A stretch of DNA of 64,000 bases from Montifringilla adamsi (lineage: Eukaryota; Chordata; Aves; Passeriformes; Passeridae). The position numbers and the translations under genes were made by a program. This document shows, in pieces, positions 1-14,110 of the stretch (position 1 is the first letter of the stretch; each line of letters opens with the position of its first letter). The notes under the pieces were generated by a model, which was not told the origin of the DNA, made no database searches, and worked only from the letters and a program-made list of their open reading frames with translations. The stretch covers positions 14,776,779-14,840,778 of the forward strand of contig JAGGNK010003335.1 of the NCBI GenBank assembly GCA_017590115.1. Direction: 5' to 3'.

Positions 1-3000
1 TTCCAAATGGAATGGGATGTGACGGCCGAGTTCCTCCGAGGGAAAACACTCCCGAGTCCTCGGGCACGTCCTGGCGGTGTTTGGTGCAAAGCAGTGCAGG
101 GGCTTTGCTCATCTGGGGGGGAAATGGGAAATGGAAAAGTAGGGAGGAGAAACTGGTGTGAATTATTGGTCTGGAATTTTGGGAATTTTGACATTTATAT
201 TTCAGTCCAGCCTAAAACCCCACTTTTTCAGCTCTAAAACAAAGCCCTCTGTCCATCTAATAGAAGAAAACTTCCCAAGACCATCACGTTATGTCCAGTG
301 TCCCTTGAAAGGGTTAATGTTACAAGGGAAAAGTTATTTGTACTAATTTTTGACCTGTTTATCCTTTGGTTTTGTGAATTTCTTTTCATTAAAGCATGTG
401 TTGAAAGAGACTTGAGATTTCACCTCAAAACTTGTCTCAGTTATCGAAGTAATTAGAACCACAATGAATAAAGTTTAGAAATGACCCTGAATTTTCATAA
501 TCAAATCAAATCTTGGCCCCCAGAATTGCCAGGAATGTTAAATTCTTATAGCTGCTCTGCAAATTGATATCCCTGAGAGGAGCTTGGCAGCCAGAGGGGC
601 AGGGAACCCTCAATTTTTTTTGTCCTATCTCAACAAGTTCAGTGATATGAGTAATGAAATCATGTGGATTTGTCCTACTTGTTTGACCCTGGGGGTGTTT
701 TAGGCAGGAGGCCCTGGTCCAGCTCTGTGGGCTCTTCTGAAGGGCTCTGGGGTTGGAAGCTCCAAAGGGAAAGGTTTTGCTGTCTTCAGAAATTTTAGGG
801 AGATTTGTAGAGCAGTGGAACAACAGGTTGAATGGAACCCCCCACCTCAGTCCACTTTTCCTGTATTCCCCATCCCAGGCACTTTACTGCTCCAGCCACA
901 TTTTTTTCTTAAAAATATTCCTTAGAGGGTGTCATGTGTCCCTTTTCTCTCTCAGGCTCTCTTATTAAGCCTGGAGTAGCTTTAGCACCTTTGAACAAGT
1001 CAGTTTTGCTGTGTCCAGCAGAACGCAGTGAGATGATTTAAGGACAGCCTTGAGGAGGGACTGCGCGCTCTGCCCGTCCCGTGGTGTGTCTCTGTGAGTG
1101 GTGGGGTGCCTTTCCTCGCTCCTGTGTCATTGTCCCGGTGCTTTCCAGCAGGAATGGTTTGATGTCAGTGCTGCAGGATCCCCAGGGAGCCCCGTGTCTG
1201 GTGGATGTTTGTGATCGGTGTGTCCCGGACGTGGCTTCTCCCTCTTTGAGGTTTTTGTGCCTCAGGGCTTGCATGGATTGCTCCAGTGGAACAGTGTGTA
1301 TCTCCAGTGGAAGTGTTTTTGTTTTCAAAGGCAAGCAGCACATTGTGGACACATGGAAGTGTGTGGCTTTCAAAAAAACCAACCGCTATTTCTGGATGCT
1401 TGAAGAGCCGGCGTCGGCCAGTTTGGGGTATTTTTAGCAGCAGAGACTGGACCATTTGATATGGAGGGATTAAGGTTTGGTGATCTGGAGGCTGCAGATT
1501 TCAGTTTCAGGTGTTGTCATTTGTTCCTTGGCGATGGAAAAGCCCTGGGCTATTAAACTCCTGTCTCTCCAGCCCTGGAATAGCAAGTTAAAGCATCCCT
1601 GGAGAAATGAGGATCTGATGCCACTCAGACAGGCTCAGGCTATTGCAAGGCAAGCTGACCCTAAGCTTGATCTTAGCCCAAAACAAAGTCCAGTCCTAGT
1701 CTTTGGCCCTGTCAGTCACTTGTGAGGTCTGAAAGGGGACCCTTGAGGTTGAAAATCTGTCTAATAAAACGTACTTTCATTAGAATGAAGCAATATTATT
1801 AAGATAACTAATGCTATTATGACTTAAAAGAGAATCTGTGCCAGCAGTTTCTTCATCTGCTTCTCTTTGGAGGACAAGCTCACCCTCCTAATTATTGTGT
1901 TCCTGTTCTTAGGCATACGAGTAGTGAGAGCATGACAATAGCCTGGGATTTAATGTATGCACAGGTTAAGTGAATCCATAATTTTCAGGAGAGCGGTGAT
2001 CAGAAGCTGAGGAGAGAATTTCCTACGTGCTGCTGACTCTGCTTGCAGGAGGACGTGTTGGTCCTGGGCGAGCTGCTGTGTGTGACAATGGGATCCCTGG
2101 ACAAACAGTGCTGCCTTCTCCACACAAAAAAAAAAATGCACCAAGGAATTTTTAGCACGTTGTCATGCAGCACTCTCTGTTTCCTGGCTTCTACATTCAA
2201 GCTGTGTAATAATATTTATATACAAATGCTGACTGTGATTTTCCACCCCGGAAAAAGGAGATGTCATTTAAAAGTGCCGTGTGTGATGTAAAGCAGAGAT
2301 TTGACTCGTGGCCTTGCATATGGTGTGGGCGTGGATTTTAATTGTTTGAAAAGAGATCATTTCAAAAAATGTAACAGTCTTGCTGCAAAAGCACATTCTC
2401 CTGGAGCAAAGGTCATTTTGCTCTTTAGAAGTTACTTTTGGATGGGAGCAGAGGGTCCTGCTCTTGCCTTTCCTCCTTCCTACCTTTGGAAGCATCCTGG
2501 AGAGCAGAAGTCTCTCGCTGTGGGGCAGCGTGCTCAAGGTGGGATCCAGTGCCAGGGGAGCTGCAGTCGTGGCTGGATGTGCACTGGCACATGGAAGCTG
2601 GCTTCCCCACGAAGATCCACGCTGTCCCATGTCCCCAGAACCGCCGCCCGTGTCCTGGTTTTCCTGAGTCAATGATCACACTCAGCCTCTTCAGCTTTTC
2701 TGGAGCTGGGATTTATAAACAGTTCCAAGACAAAATCCCTGCTTTTTGGCTCCAGCCAAGGAAACTGTTCTGGTATCTTGCCAGTTGCCAGCACATTTCT
2801 AATCCTGGTGTCCTGGGGCCCTGGTTTTCACGTTGAAATCTCTGTTCCTACCAGGCTCTTGGTGGACTGAACACACAGAAAATAATGACTTGCTGAGCTG
2901 GGATGTGTTTGCTCATCTTCTGATCCACGCTTGACCAAAGAAGGTTGGATCATGGCTTTGTTTTATCCTGCTACAGTGACAGAATCCAGATGTAAGGATC

Positions 3001-3586
3001 CTGAATCTTCAGTGGTCCTGGTTTTCTCCTTCATAAACCCTTTGAAAGCAGGGCTGTCACTCTGGCTGTGCAGCTCCTGGTCTGGCAGGGTCCTACACCT
3101 CTCTGACTCTGTGATCATGGGGCCATTGGGCTACAGGTGTACCTGTGCCCAGCTGCATTTCTAGATAATCTCAACAACAAACCAGAGGGGTCCAGAGAAG
3201 AATAAGGTATGGAATAAACAATAGGTGGCATAAAACTCATCTGCCAGCATGTCATGAGTGACTCTCACAGCAAAGATGCTGCAGCTGAAGCTTGGTTGGG
3301 AATTGTTGTATTACATTTTGCAGGTTGCTTGATCCTGATTCCTTTTGAATGGCATTTCTGGAAGAAAAAAACATAAATATTTTTATGTGCTAAGTTCAAC
3401 AGAGATTAAGGGAAGTACTCCTCTGGCTCCACATCCCAGAAATGCTCCTCAGGAGAGTCAGGGCGGTTTGTTGGTGTCAGGTTGGGTTGTGCTGTCAGCA
3501 GGGTCTGTCACAGCAGAGCCAGGCCTGCCCAGGGGAGGTCCAGGGCTTTGCCCAGGGTGAGAAATCCTTGGTGGCTCTGTTCTGTG
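1..3586. other. Non-coding, no gene seen
   Basis: Short random open frames only, and no recognisable protein, RNA gene or mobile element. A poly(A) run lies near 2126 and one AT-rich block is listed separately. Confidence 0.6.
1735..2000. promoter_or_regulatory. Candidate conserved non-coding block
   Basis: AT-rich, repeat-free, with many TAAT homeobox-type cores ('tctaataaaacg', 'taatgctattatga', 'cctaattattg'). Confidence 0.22.
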
Positions 3587-3729
3587 GATGTTGTTCCTGC
3601 AGGGATCCTGTCCCATCAGCTGTGCTCCTGCGTGGATCCTGTCCCATGAGCTGTGTTCCTGCAGGGATCCTGTCCCATGAGCTGTGCTCCTGTGTGGATC
3701 CTGTCCCAGGAGCTGTGCTCCTGCAGCGG
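3587..3729. repeat. 31-bp tandem repeat, about 4 copies
   Basis: 'gatcctgtcccatgagctgt' type units start at 3604, 3635, 3666 and 3697, an exact 31-bp period. Confidence 0.9.
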
Positions 3730-4804
3730 TGCCCGTGCAGTGCCCAGCGTGGGCAGCAGGGCAATAACCTCGTGTCAAACACCTCTGCAGCTCGTTTGGT
3801 TGGGAGTTTGTTGTGGTGGCTGCCAGCACTGGCTTCTGGCTCTTGCTCCAGCTGTGCTCCCGTTTTCTGCAGCTGAGGGCTGAGTTACTGTGCTGAGATA
3901 CACAGAGCTTCTCCATGCCCACCTGAGGGGATTTATCCACTTCCAGTTGGAATGAGCTTTATCTCGGGGTGGGTGTTTTGGGCTGCAGCAGGGAGGGGGA
4001 TCCTGGCTTTGCACAGGCAGAGTGACACAGCTTTAAACCCCTGGGCTGGAAAGGACGGTGAGAGCCAGCACTTCCTCCCCTAAAGCATTCAAAAGCAGCT
4101 TTAAATCGGATTAGGATTTAACAATCACTTCATGGTTTACTCACTGCAGGGAGGATCAAAGCCCAGGGAGGACTCTTCAGCTGTTTGCTTTTCCTTTATG
4201 TAGAAACTTCACCATGGCTGCCCTTAAACCCCCACTAAATACAATAAAACAACTCCCTTCTCAGAAAAGCAAATTACTTAACCACAGCCTAAAATAAGGT
4301 GTTCATTATCTGGTGACACTTTTTTTTCTCTATTTGCTATTTTACTAAGCTCCCATTCTGAGGCAGTGCAGGAAGCAGCTCTGCATTCCCAGCTCCAGCT
4401 GGACTGATCCTGGGAGACCCCAAAGCTGGAATATGGATTTACCTTGATGTGCTGTGTCACCACTGTGCTGGGCAAAAAAAGGTTCAGCATTTACTCTGTG
4501 GAATAGTGGTGTGGTGTCTCAGGGAGCAGGGACTGCTGCAGTGCTGCACAGATGCTGTAGGGAATTTTCCTTGCAATTTGGTGGAAATGTTTTTAAAGTC
4601 CAAGACGTCTGTGTACATTTTCCTGCTCAAGATGACCAGAGGCTCATCCTGCTGGGAGAGGCTCAGAGACCTAAGCAGCAAGGTTTAAAAAAACCAGTGG
4701 TAATGGGAGAGGGGAAAATAATTTTGTGGCTAAAACAGAGCACGCGTCTGTCCCTCTGGCTTCTTCCTATTGTTAAAATACAGATTTGTCTGAAAGTGGC
4801 ACAG

Positions 4805-4902
4805 TTGTATGAGTGGCACTTGGGGACTTTGATTAGTGGTTCCTTAATGGTTGGACTCGATCTGGGAGGCCTTTCCCAACCTCAAGGGCTCCATGATCCT
4901 GG
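4805..4902 (+). mobile_element. CR1: CR1 LINE 3'-end fragment
   Basis: Contains the CR1 3' signature 'ggcacttgggga', 'ggttggactcgat', 'cctttcccaacctcaa' and a degraded 'ccatgatcc' tail. CR1 is the main LINE of birds and is usually inserted as short 5'-truncated copies. Confidence 0.8.
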
Positions 4903-5179
4903 GGCAGCCCAGAGAGCTGCACCCTGGGGTGCTGAGCCAGAGATGCCCATGATTTGTCTGGAGGCTGATGCCTCTTTTCTCCTCCCCATGTAATGTGGTT
5001 TAGCTCAGAAAGGGAACTAAATGCAGAATGAGGATTAAACTGTGTAAGCCTGATGGATGTTTTGTAGGTGATGCTTTGCAGAAAATCATTACTTTGAAAT
5101 GTTGGAATGGAAAAGAACATTTTTCAGGCTTTTCAGACATAACATGTTTTGGAGAAGAAGCTTGGAACAGATGTACCCA

Positions 5180-5450
5180 TAGTTTATTCCATTTATCATA
5201 TTAAAAATAAAGAAAAGACAATTTCAGCTCATTTACTGCTTTATTAGTTCAAACAAACAGCTTTTCTAATCAATGTGTATGGCAAGCACAATGCTTTCAT
5301 AATTGGCAGTGGTGGCTCCAAAATGAATGGTTCTGTCCTTGTTTGTGGTCTGTAACAAGTCACAGTTAATACACTGGTCTAATCCAGCCTTATCTCATGT
5401 TCATTTCTGCACAGGAAAAATTATAACCTTATTTTTAAATTTTAAAACAT
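5180..5450. promoter_or_regulatory. Candidate conserved non-coding block
   Basis: AT-rich unique sequence with 'tttattag', 'cataattgg' and 'gtctaatcc' motifs and no repeat signature, following the CR1 fragment at 4805. Confidence 0.22.
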
Positions 5451-8400
5451 TTGAGGGTTGATTTTTTTCCCCCCATCCTTTTGAGAAAGTGCAGTTGGAA
5501 ACGAGGAGAGCTGCACAGGGAGCGGTCCCAAGGAGAATGGCTCAGCTGTGTCTAGGGGAGTCTTTTGCTCTTATTTATCTGGAGGTATTTATTGATTTTA
5601 CCTTCCTTTGCAAAAATACTGATTTAATTTATGAGGTGATAGAAGAGGCTGGGAGAACAATTTTACTTATAAGAGAGAAGAATTGTCCAACTAATTGCCC
5701 AAGAAAAAGAGAAAAGATCTGCTGATCTTCCCCTGCAGATGTTTCTCATCTGGAATACAGACCAATTCCAGACATTTATTTTTTTGATTACTGTTTATTT
5801 TGATGCTTTATTACACGGTCATTGCCAGGAAGGAAATGGTGCTCAGAAACCCAGCAAGATGTTTTTTCTACTTTGGTACTATTTATTCAGTAACAATTTG
5901 GGGTTTAACCCCTTTCTCCCCCTTTTCTCTGTCTGATTGCGAGCCCTCACTTCCATCCTTCACCGGGAGCGGCAAAACGCGCTGGTGCTGGGCTCAGCCC
6001 CGTCACGGCTGGTTTTAAACTCCCTGAAATTTTATAGAGACCTTAATGCTCATTTCCAGATTGTAACTAATAAGAACCTGTTGGCTTTTTTTGCCACCTA
6101 GTGCTTCTGTCCCTGCATTACTGTGGAGGGCTGTGTGTGTGAGGAGTGAGGAGCCCTGTGGTGCTGCAGCTCCCCGGGAAAAGCCCGCTTGGCTTGTCAC
6201 AGCAGCTTCCTTGCACGAGTGGAACAAACTCCAACCCTCCCTGGCTCTCCCCTCGAGAGCCATCAAAGGCTGTGGAAAACCTTCAGCGTGCTGAGTGGGA
6301 GAAAGCAGGGAGCACCTCCTGCTTCTGGTCTGACTTTAAGCCCGGTGATCCTTCCTCCTGGCAGGTGCTGAGCTTGCTGGTGCCTTGTGAGTTTGACAGG
6401 ATGGTGCACGTTCCCACTGTGGACAGAGCTTCAGGTCTGATGGCTGGGCAGACAGAGCACCTCTGTCCTCTGGGCTGGCAGCAGTGATGCTCCAACACCC
6501 CTGAGCCGTGCTTCCATATGATTAAAAATGGCTGGAAAATTAAATACACGCAAAGCCAACAATCCCATGGCGCTTTATTTCTTCAGATTTCTCCTGTAGC
6601 TGTTGGTGTGCCAAATCTGCCTCAGGCACTTGCACTTACACACACAGGTACATGCGATTTGTAATTTAAGGTGATGCTGTGCATTGTAGCTGGAAATGGG
6701 CTAGCCCTGGATCCAAACTGGGTGTTTGCAAGAGCCCCAGCTGGGTTTGGGGCTGTGTTCATGCCGAGGGATGTGCAGCCCCTCCTTTGCCTGTGCAGGC
6801 TGTGCCTTGAGCAAACCCCAGAGCACAATGGAGCCGTTCTGCTCCAAACGGGAGCAGGAAGGTGGGCGGATTAGGAAATATTTTATATTAGGGATTTTCC
6901 TTCCACTGAGCCGTGTCACATTCAAGTCCCACCATTGCTTTATGGCCACGTGCCTGTCCCACTCTGCGAGGAACAGACCTGCTGCTGTCCATCTGTCCCT
7001 GTGTCTGTCTGTGTGTCCCAGGCAGGGCCCTGCTCAGGCTTGGAGTCACCAGGGGCAGTGCTTGGCAAGGCTCTGCAGTGCCATGGCTGTGGGATACAGC
7101 AGCACTGACAGGCTCCTGCAGTGGCTGATATATTGCCCTTTGGTTCCTGGTGATGGCATCCAGACCTCCCAACCTTTCATAATCCACAAAAGGAAAAGTG
7201 GCACTTAAAATGAATTTATTCAGGTGGGAGCGCTGTAAAACGTGAAAATAAGGCTTTTGACTTGCTGCACCTACACTTGAGTGTCAATGAAAAGCTTTTT
7301 ATTTGGTTTTAGAGCCAGACTTGCAGAAGTCAATGTGCCTTGCGGTCTGGCCCTGTGTGTTACGGGAGCCAGACTGGAACAGGGCATGGACAGCGAGGAA
7401 GGGATTGGGAGTGAAGCTGCCCAGTGAAAGACCAGCAAACCTTTGAGCATCTTAGAGGGCAGAGTTTGCCTGGGGAAGGCTGAAAATGGGAGGGGAGAGA
7501 TGAGCAAGACAAAACCCCAAACGAGATTCCTTTGGGATCAATAAGCCAGTCTTTACTTGCCTGCCATAGTTTTTGTCCCTGCTTTGTACAGGATCTCCTG
7601 GTGCTCCCTGGCTGCTGCTGCCTCCCTGCTGGGCAGCACGGGAGCATCTTTTACCAGCTCTGTTCAGCCCCAGAGGCTGTGATGGAGCAGGGAATGGTGG
7701 TGGAGGAGCAGCAGCGAGCAGGCGCCGCTCGCCTTTGACCACTTCTTTGATTTGCCACTGTCCTCAAACACAAGGTCATTTACAGCCTGCAGGGGCTGCC
7801 AGACGAGGAAGTTACCTTGCGAAGGAAGGAACCAGCCCATGCTGTCTAAATATTGTCAATTGTGTGCTGAATGGAGGCCACAGCCTGAGGAACCTCAATA
7901 GTAGCTCTTTGTGTCCCCGGCTGCCTCCTGCCAAAGTACTTTCCATAATTAGGAGTAAAACATATTTACATTCCTGCCGTGCTCGGTGCCGGCACACACC
8001 TGTACGTGTGGGGGTGTTCATGTATGGGGTGCAAGCATTTATATTGCTGTGCTTTTAGAGTGAGCATTCCTGCCTGGAGTCGTGGGAATGGTGCAGCAGC
8101 TGCTGGAGGTAACTGGGATGTGTGGGACAGTCAGGGGTTGTAGTGGTGAGAGGAGAAGAAATCCAATGGATTCCCCCTCTGCCAAGCAGGAGCATAATCC
8201 CCGTATAGAGAGATACTGTATTTTGTCTGAATCGGAAGGTCTGGCCTGAATGCTCCCTTTTAAAATTCATTGACGTTTGCATGGAAACCAGAAAAATGGG
8301 CTTAAGTCAAGAATGCAATAACCTCACTCAAAACTGCTCTCCATGGCAGGCACTCATCCGCTTCCAGCCGTTCTGCTCGCGGGAAGATAAATGGAGGGGT

Positions 8401-8944
8401 GCAATCCTGGGTATGGCTGCATGGGAGCGGGCTCAGAATACACTGGGTGGTGCACAACAGCTTTTCCAGGCACGTTTCTCCACCTCCCTCCATGATAAAT
8501 CGCAGCCAGACATTGATTAGTTCAGTTTGGGGGGGAAAAAGGAGTTGTGCAGGACAACTGGATAGTTCAGCAGAGAGATTCCTGAGCCGAGGCCAAGGGG
8601 GTCACATGGCGCTGGCACCGCGCCTGCTTCCAGCTGCTGGGGTTCATTAGGAGACAGCCAAAACACATTAATTAGTCTTCTAACATAACTGTCCTGTGCA
8701 GGCAGTGCTATGGCTTCCACAGGGGCAGAGGAGATGGTCTGTAGGTTGTGAGAGTGGTGGAACCTCCGTGTCAACACGTGTCCCCTGCCTGAGGTTTCCA
8801 GGAGTCCCCCTGGGTGGTGGGATCATGCTGGGGAGACCAGGGCAGGGGAGGCAGCCTGCTTTAGGTTTGGGCTTTCCCAAAGTTCAGTGTGTCTTCACAG
8901 CCAGGTTCTGTGTAGGAGCTTGTAGCTAGGTGGGGATCGGCGTC

Positions 8945-9192
8945 CTCTCCCGAGAGCGGGTGACAGGACAAAGAGAAATGGCCTCAAGCTGCAGCAGGGG
9001 AGGCTTGGGTTGGATATTGGGGAAAATTTCTTCCCAGAAAAAAGAGTGGAGTCCCCATCCCTAGAGGGATTTAACAGCTGTGTGCATGTGGCACTTGGGG
9101 ACATGGGTTACAGGTGGCATTGGCAGTGCTGGGGAACACTTGGACTCGATGACCTTAGAGGGCTTTTCCAACCTGAATAATTCTGTGATTTC
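8945..9192 (+). mobile_element. CR1: CR1 LINE fragment, 5'-truncated
   Basis: About 250 bp follow the CR1 3' region in order: 'aatggcctcaagctg', 'ttggatattggg', 'aatttcttcccag', 'gtggcacttggggacat', 'ttggactcgatgacc', 'cttttccaacct' and 'attctgtgatt'. Confidence 0.88.
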
Positions 9193-10427
9193 TTCCATGA
9201 TTTTATTTCTATATGAAGTCTCCTCTGACAGGTGTCCCCAACAGTGATTTCAGACAAACACCCTGAAATAGCTGCACTGGTGCTCCTCTTGCAGAGCAGA
9301 AGAGACACCCCCAAATGTACCCAGGTAATCCCTGCTCCTGTTGCAAACCTCGTGTAAAAATTCTGCAGAAATCCAAGGAAAAAGTCGTGCTCAGTCTAAT
9401 CATGAGTTCACCTTTCCTCCAGAAGCTTTCTGAGCTTTCAGGCACTTAATGGAAACACCAGTGCTCACACTTGGAGGGCAGGCTGGAAAGTTTGCGTGGG
9501 CCTGTGTGTGTGCCTGGGAGTCAATTTTTGTCCGTCAGAATCCTCTTTCCATTATGCTTTTGTCAGACTTTGCCTCTGTAAAGGGAAATTTGGACTTTCC
9601 ATGTCAAAGCCCTCTGCAAATGTTACCCAAGACCTCTCATCAGTGCTGTAGTTTGTACAGGAGCACATCCCAGTGCTTGCCCAGGAGTGGGGAAGGCAGT
9701 TCTAACACGCCTGCCCTTTGAGGGAAATGTCTGTTATTTGGGATTTTTCATTCTTTCCTCCCTCAGCGTTCAGCATTTCGGATGCAGCCTCATGCTCCTG
9801 CTCTCTTTAACAGTCTGTTTTTCCTCTAACCACTTCCAGCTCCAAAACCTCTCCACATCTTCTCAATGTAAATACACTTCACTTGCCCAGAGCAGGCTGG
9901 GGAGACAGTGGTGACCTTCAGCTGAGAGCAGAGCATTTCAGTTTGACCTACTTTGCTGCAGAGTGGGTTTGGCTGTGGCAGGGCAGCTCTCTGCTCCCTG
10001 CCCTCCTCTTGGGGAAGGTCCCTGGGGAGATGTCCTGCGTGAGTGGGAGAGCAGGGCTTAAGGAGATGGAAGCTTCAGGCCCTGAGTTGAGGGGATGTTT
10101 GGGTTGCTGGGTTTCTCCCTAGTGCCAGCTTTTATATTTGCAGCTTTAGATGTTTGATTGTGCCTTTAAAACCTCTGCCACAGGTCAGTAACACAAAATG
10201 CACATCACAAAATACTTGTTTTTCATTCACTGCCCCGTTTTTTTTCCTCTTTGCTTGCTTTCCTCAAGGCTGGTTGTGTGAAGGGAGAAGCTGCAGGAGG
10301 AGCCAGGCTGCTGTGCTCCTTCCCAAGGCTCCTTGGCTGCACCAAGAAAAGCCATGCTTGCTTTGCCAGGTCTCCCTTGTCCTTGTAAGAATTTCTGGGC
10401 AATGCCAGTGCAGCTGTGGCTTTGCCT

Positions 10428-10525
10428 GGGTGGCACAGGGTGCCCAGAGAAGCTGTGGCTGCCCCATCCCTGGCAGTGTCCAAGGCCAGGCTGGAGTAAC
10501 CTGGGCTAGGGAAAGGTGTCCTGCA
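10428..10525 (+). mobile_element. CR1: CR1 LINE fragment
   Basis: Matches the CR1 block 'gtgcccagagaagctgtgg' followed by 'ccccatccctgg' and 'caaggccaggctgga', then decays. The extreme 3' tail is missing. Confidence 0.8.
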
Positions 10526-11187
10526 CACTAGGATAACTCAGCTCTTTAGATTTTGTCATTTTCTGCAGTACTGGTTTCTCAGAGGGCTGTGGGGTGGCCC
10601 CTCTGGAAGGACAATTGTCTTTTGTTAGGGGACATGTGTCTTTAAAACCAAGTTCTCTCCTTATCTCAAGCTTAAAGTGCAAAATTCCCAGGTTGGAAGC
10701 AAGTTAAAATTTCCTGTTCCAGCTGCATCTGCATTCAGTCCTGGAAGCAGATACTTGGCTGCAATTCTAAAAAAAAAAAAAAGAATATAAATTGATATTG
10801 CAGGTAAGAAGGAGCAACTGAGGAAAAGATCCTTTCAGAAGCACTTCAAGCAGTTTTCAGGATAATTTTCACTTATTTCCGAATAATTCCTACCACTGGT
10901 CACCCAATAAAAATAACAAACCCAAACTCAACCCCACGTCCCTGCTGATAAACAGCGTGGACTGGCTTGTAGCTTATCTAATGCCTGAACATCTGTTTCT
11001 CCCTAGCTGAGAGGTTCCCTTGGATGAGTTAATGCAATTCCCTACGCAAAGGTTAAACAAAGTTGAGAGGCTCCAAGCAGTGGCTTTGTGCCACGGGGCC
11101 TGTGCTGCACAAACAGCTCCACTGTGAAATGTCCCATCCTAGCTCAGGAGGGGAAAAAAGTGACCCAGCCTCAGCCTGGGCTGCAGC

Positions 11188-11243
11188 AGGGTTGGACTCG
11201 ATGGTCTGAGAGGGCTTTTCCAGCCTTAGTGATCCTGGGATTC
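11188..11243 (+). mobile_element. CR1: CR1 LINE extreme 3' end
   Basis: A short piece with 'gggttggactcgatggtct', 'agggcttttccagcctta' and a degraded tail. Confidence 0.75.
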
Positions 11244-11415
11244 AGAGTTTCTAGATGTGGAAAAGGTGCTTGGAGTGTGCACTCTCCCTGGGTCTGAAGA
11301 GCTGCTGCTGGGGCTGAGCTCTGCACCTGCTTCCCCCTGCCTGGGCTGTGCCCTCAGCTTCCCATGGCATGGGCTTGGGAGCTGAAGGCCTGTTCTTAGT
11401 GGTTGGTGTGCACGG

Positions 11416-11531
11416 GATTATTTAAATTTTTGATTATTCAATAGGGTTATTTACATTTTTGATCATTTAATAGGGTTATTTACATTTTTTGATCCTTTAA
11501 TAGGGTTATTTACATTTTTGATTATTTAATA
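11416..11531. repeat. 29-30-bp AT-rich tandem repeat, about 4 copies
   Basis: The unit core 'aatagggttatttacatttt' recurs, with GAT starts at 11432, 11461, 11491 and 11520. Confidence 0.9.
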
Positions 11532-14110
11532 CTGTTTTGTCCTGGACAGCAGGACCTTTTATGGCTGGACAGCTGGAGGTGGGGAGGGCTGCAGGGTGAT
11601 GGCAGCACCGACTCCTGGAGCTGCTGGGCTGGGCTGAGCCCTGGGGGTTGAGTGCCACAGCTGCTCCAAGTGACACAGACACAGCCCTTCCCACGGGGAT
11701 GTCACCCAGGCTCGGGGGATTGTCACACAGCTGTACCCTGCTGGTGAGACCGGGGTGGTCTTTGGGGTGAAGGACCCCCAGCTGCTGCCCCTCTCCCCCA
11801 TCCCCTGGCAGGGGCAGGCTGGCTGTAAGCACAGCAGCTCCCTGCAGCCCAGCATCCACCCTGGGGCTGTGCAGTGTCCAGGAGCTGTTCCCAAACACCA
11901 CATCCACACTGTCACTTCTGTGCCCTGTCCCTTGTGTCTCGGCTTTCAGCTCCTCCGGCTCCACATCCTGCGGGGCCGCGCTTCACACGCGGGGCAGGAG
12001 CATCAAAGAGGAGACCCTGAATAAAGCCCCCACTTTATGACATCTCTTCAAAGTGCCGTTTTAGGAGTTCAAAGGACACGAGGAAAGGAGGGGATCAAAA
12101 TCAAAGGAAGATTGGGGGGAGGGAAATTAAAGCCTCAGAGGAACTTCATGGCAAGTTTTCTGTAACGCTTTCAATGCCAAAATCACAAGTGTTCCCAGCA
12201 CTGACTTCCCTGGCCATCAGATTTCCTGTTTACCTGGTTTCAGGGCAGCCCAGCAGCTCTGGGTAGCTTCAGCCCCACACACAGACACAGGGCACCCACA
12301 ATTTCACTTTTTCATTCATTTTTTTTTTATAAGAACAAGACTTGCCATTCTGGTCCTTCAGGCCAAGGGGGAGATGTTTGTTCTGAACTGCCTGGAAGTC
12401 CTGGGGCTGACAGCAGAGCTCACCTTCAATGAAAATCTTCTTTTTTTGCTTTCAGGAAATGCATCTTGCTCTTCTCTTCCTGTCTTCTACTGCAGGACCA
12501 TGATTTTATCCATGTTTGGGAAATTTCCATTACTGCTGGGGGAAAGGGGACTTCTCCCCCTGAGTGAAGACTGGGATCTGACTTGAAGCAAGACAAGAGA
12601 AGCAAAGCCTCTGTGTGAACATCACAGGTAACATCCACAGACTTTTCTTTGCAAGCACAACCAGTGTGAGGTATAAAGTGCTTAATAGTCACTTAGCTCC
12701 CATAATTTTATCAGTTTCCTGTCTGTTTTTAAACAGAATAAAGAAAAAAGTGATGTACAAAGCAAGGGAAAGAAATCAGGCTGGTTTCAAACCCTTTATA
12801 ATGCTGGGCTGAGGTGAGCTGGACCCACAGCCTGCTGAGGGGAGCACAGTGGGGCAGGGATGAAGCTGGGAAGGACTGGGGTGCACATTATGCTTTTCCA
12901 GGCTGTGTTGCAATTTGGGGAGCTTTCAGACTTGTGTCTTTAAATGGAAAGACTGAGAAAACAAATTAATTATCCGAGAAAACGAAGTGGTGTTGGTGGA
13001 GGGAGGGAAGGCTCAGCTCAGAGGAGCTGTGGAGTTTTCCTTGGGGCTCCTTGAGCTGTGCAGGAGCAGCCTGTGGCTCCAGTTTGGTGCTCCCATGTTT
13101 AAACCATCAGTTAAGAAATGCATTTCCTCCACAGGGGGGACTGTTTCTTCATCCCACTCGTTTTCCAGACTCCCCACTGTGTGTTCCTGCAGGAATTCTC
13201 CTGCCCAGGTGAGCTCACCTGCACCAAGGGCTTTTCCCACGAGTGCTTTCCAGGACTGCTGCCCAGAGAATGGCACAAAGCTGCTGCTGAGCTCCCTTCT
13301 TATTAATTCATTCTCCTCTTTTTGATATACTGAACTACACACCTTGCACTCTGTGCTCTGCTTTAGGTGGGCACCCAAAGTAGTTTGGAGTGGTGCAAAT
13401 ATGGAGATAAAACTCAGTGTGTGCTGGACTGTTGTGGAGCTCTGGTGCTGTGCTGTGTGGGTGGTGGTCTGGAGGACAAATGCTGCCAAAAAACCAAATT
13501 AAATTGCTTGTTTTTCACCTAGAGAGGTCCCAGTTTCACTAATGATCACTGCAAAGGACACCTCAAGGTGAAAATCAGTGTTAAATATATCTCAGCAAAA
13601 AGACAGTCTCATTCACTGGTAACTGGAAGGGGGAATTTAAGGCATGTGGAGTAACTAATCAGCTTGGAACTTGCCTGGAGACTGGGGCTAGGGCCTGTAA
13701 GGTTTGTTTACAAGCGGGGATTTGCATGGAGGAGAGACCCCTTACTGCAGGCTCTTTACATTAATTGCTTTGAGGCTGGCCTGCCTCGATGAACAGATGG
13801 CTTTATTTCCCTCTCCAGGCCACGTGGGGGGATTTCCTCTCCAAGCAGTGGGGACAGGCACCCAAAGTGCCATCCTGGGCTGTGCCAGGGGGGGCAGGAG
13901 CCCCAGGGGCTCCCCAGCCCCACGGCTGCTCGCTCAGCATCCCAAAACAGCGCTGCTGTTGAAGGACGTGGCAGTGTCCAGGAGGTTCCTGATGAACTCT
14001 CTTGGGAATTGGGAGCCTGCTGATGATTTCCATCCACCTCGCCCAGAAACAGAAAGGGCTGGGTTGAGCTCACCTCTTGCTCAGCCCTGGATGGGCAGCA
14101 GGGCCATGGC

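Larger units (their letters stand above)
3730..8944. other. Non-coding, no gene seen
   Basis: Unique sequence with one CR1 fragment (4805-4902). No convincing exon or RNA gene. Confidence 0.6.
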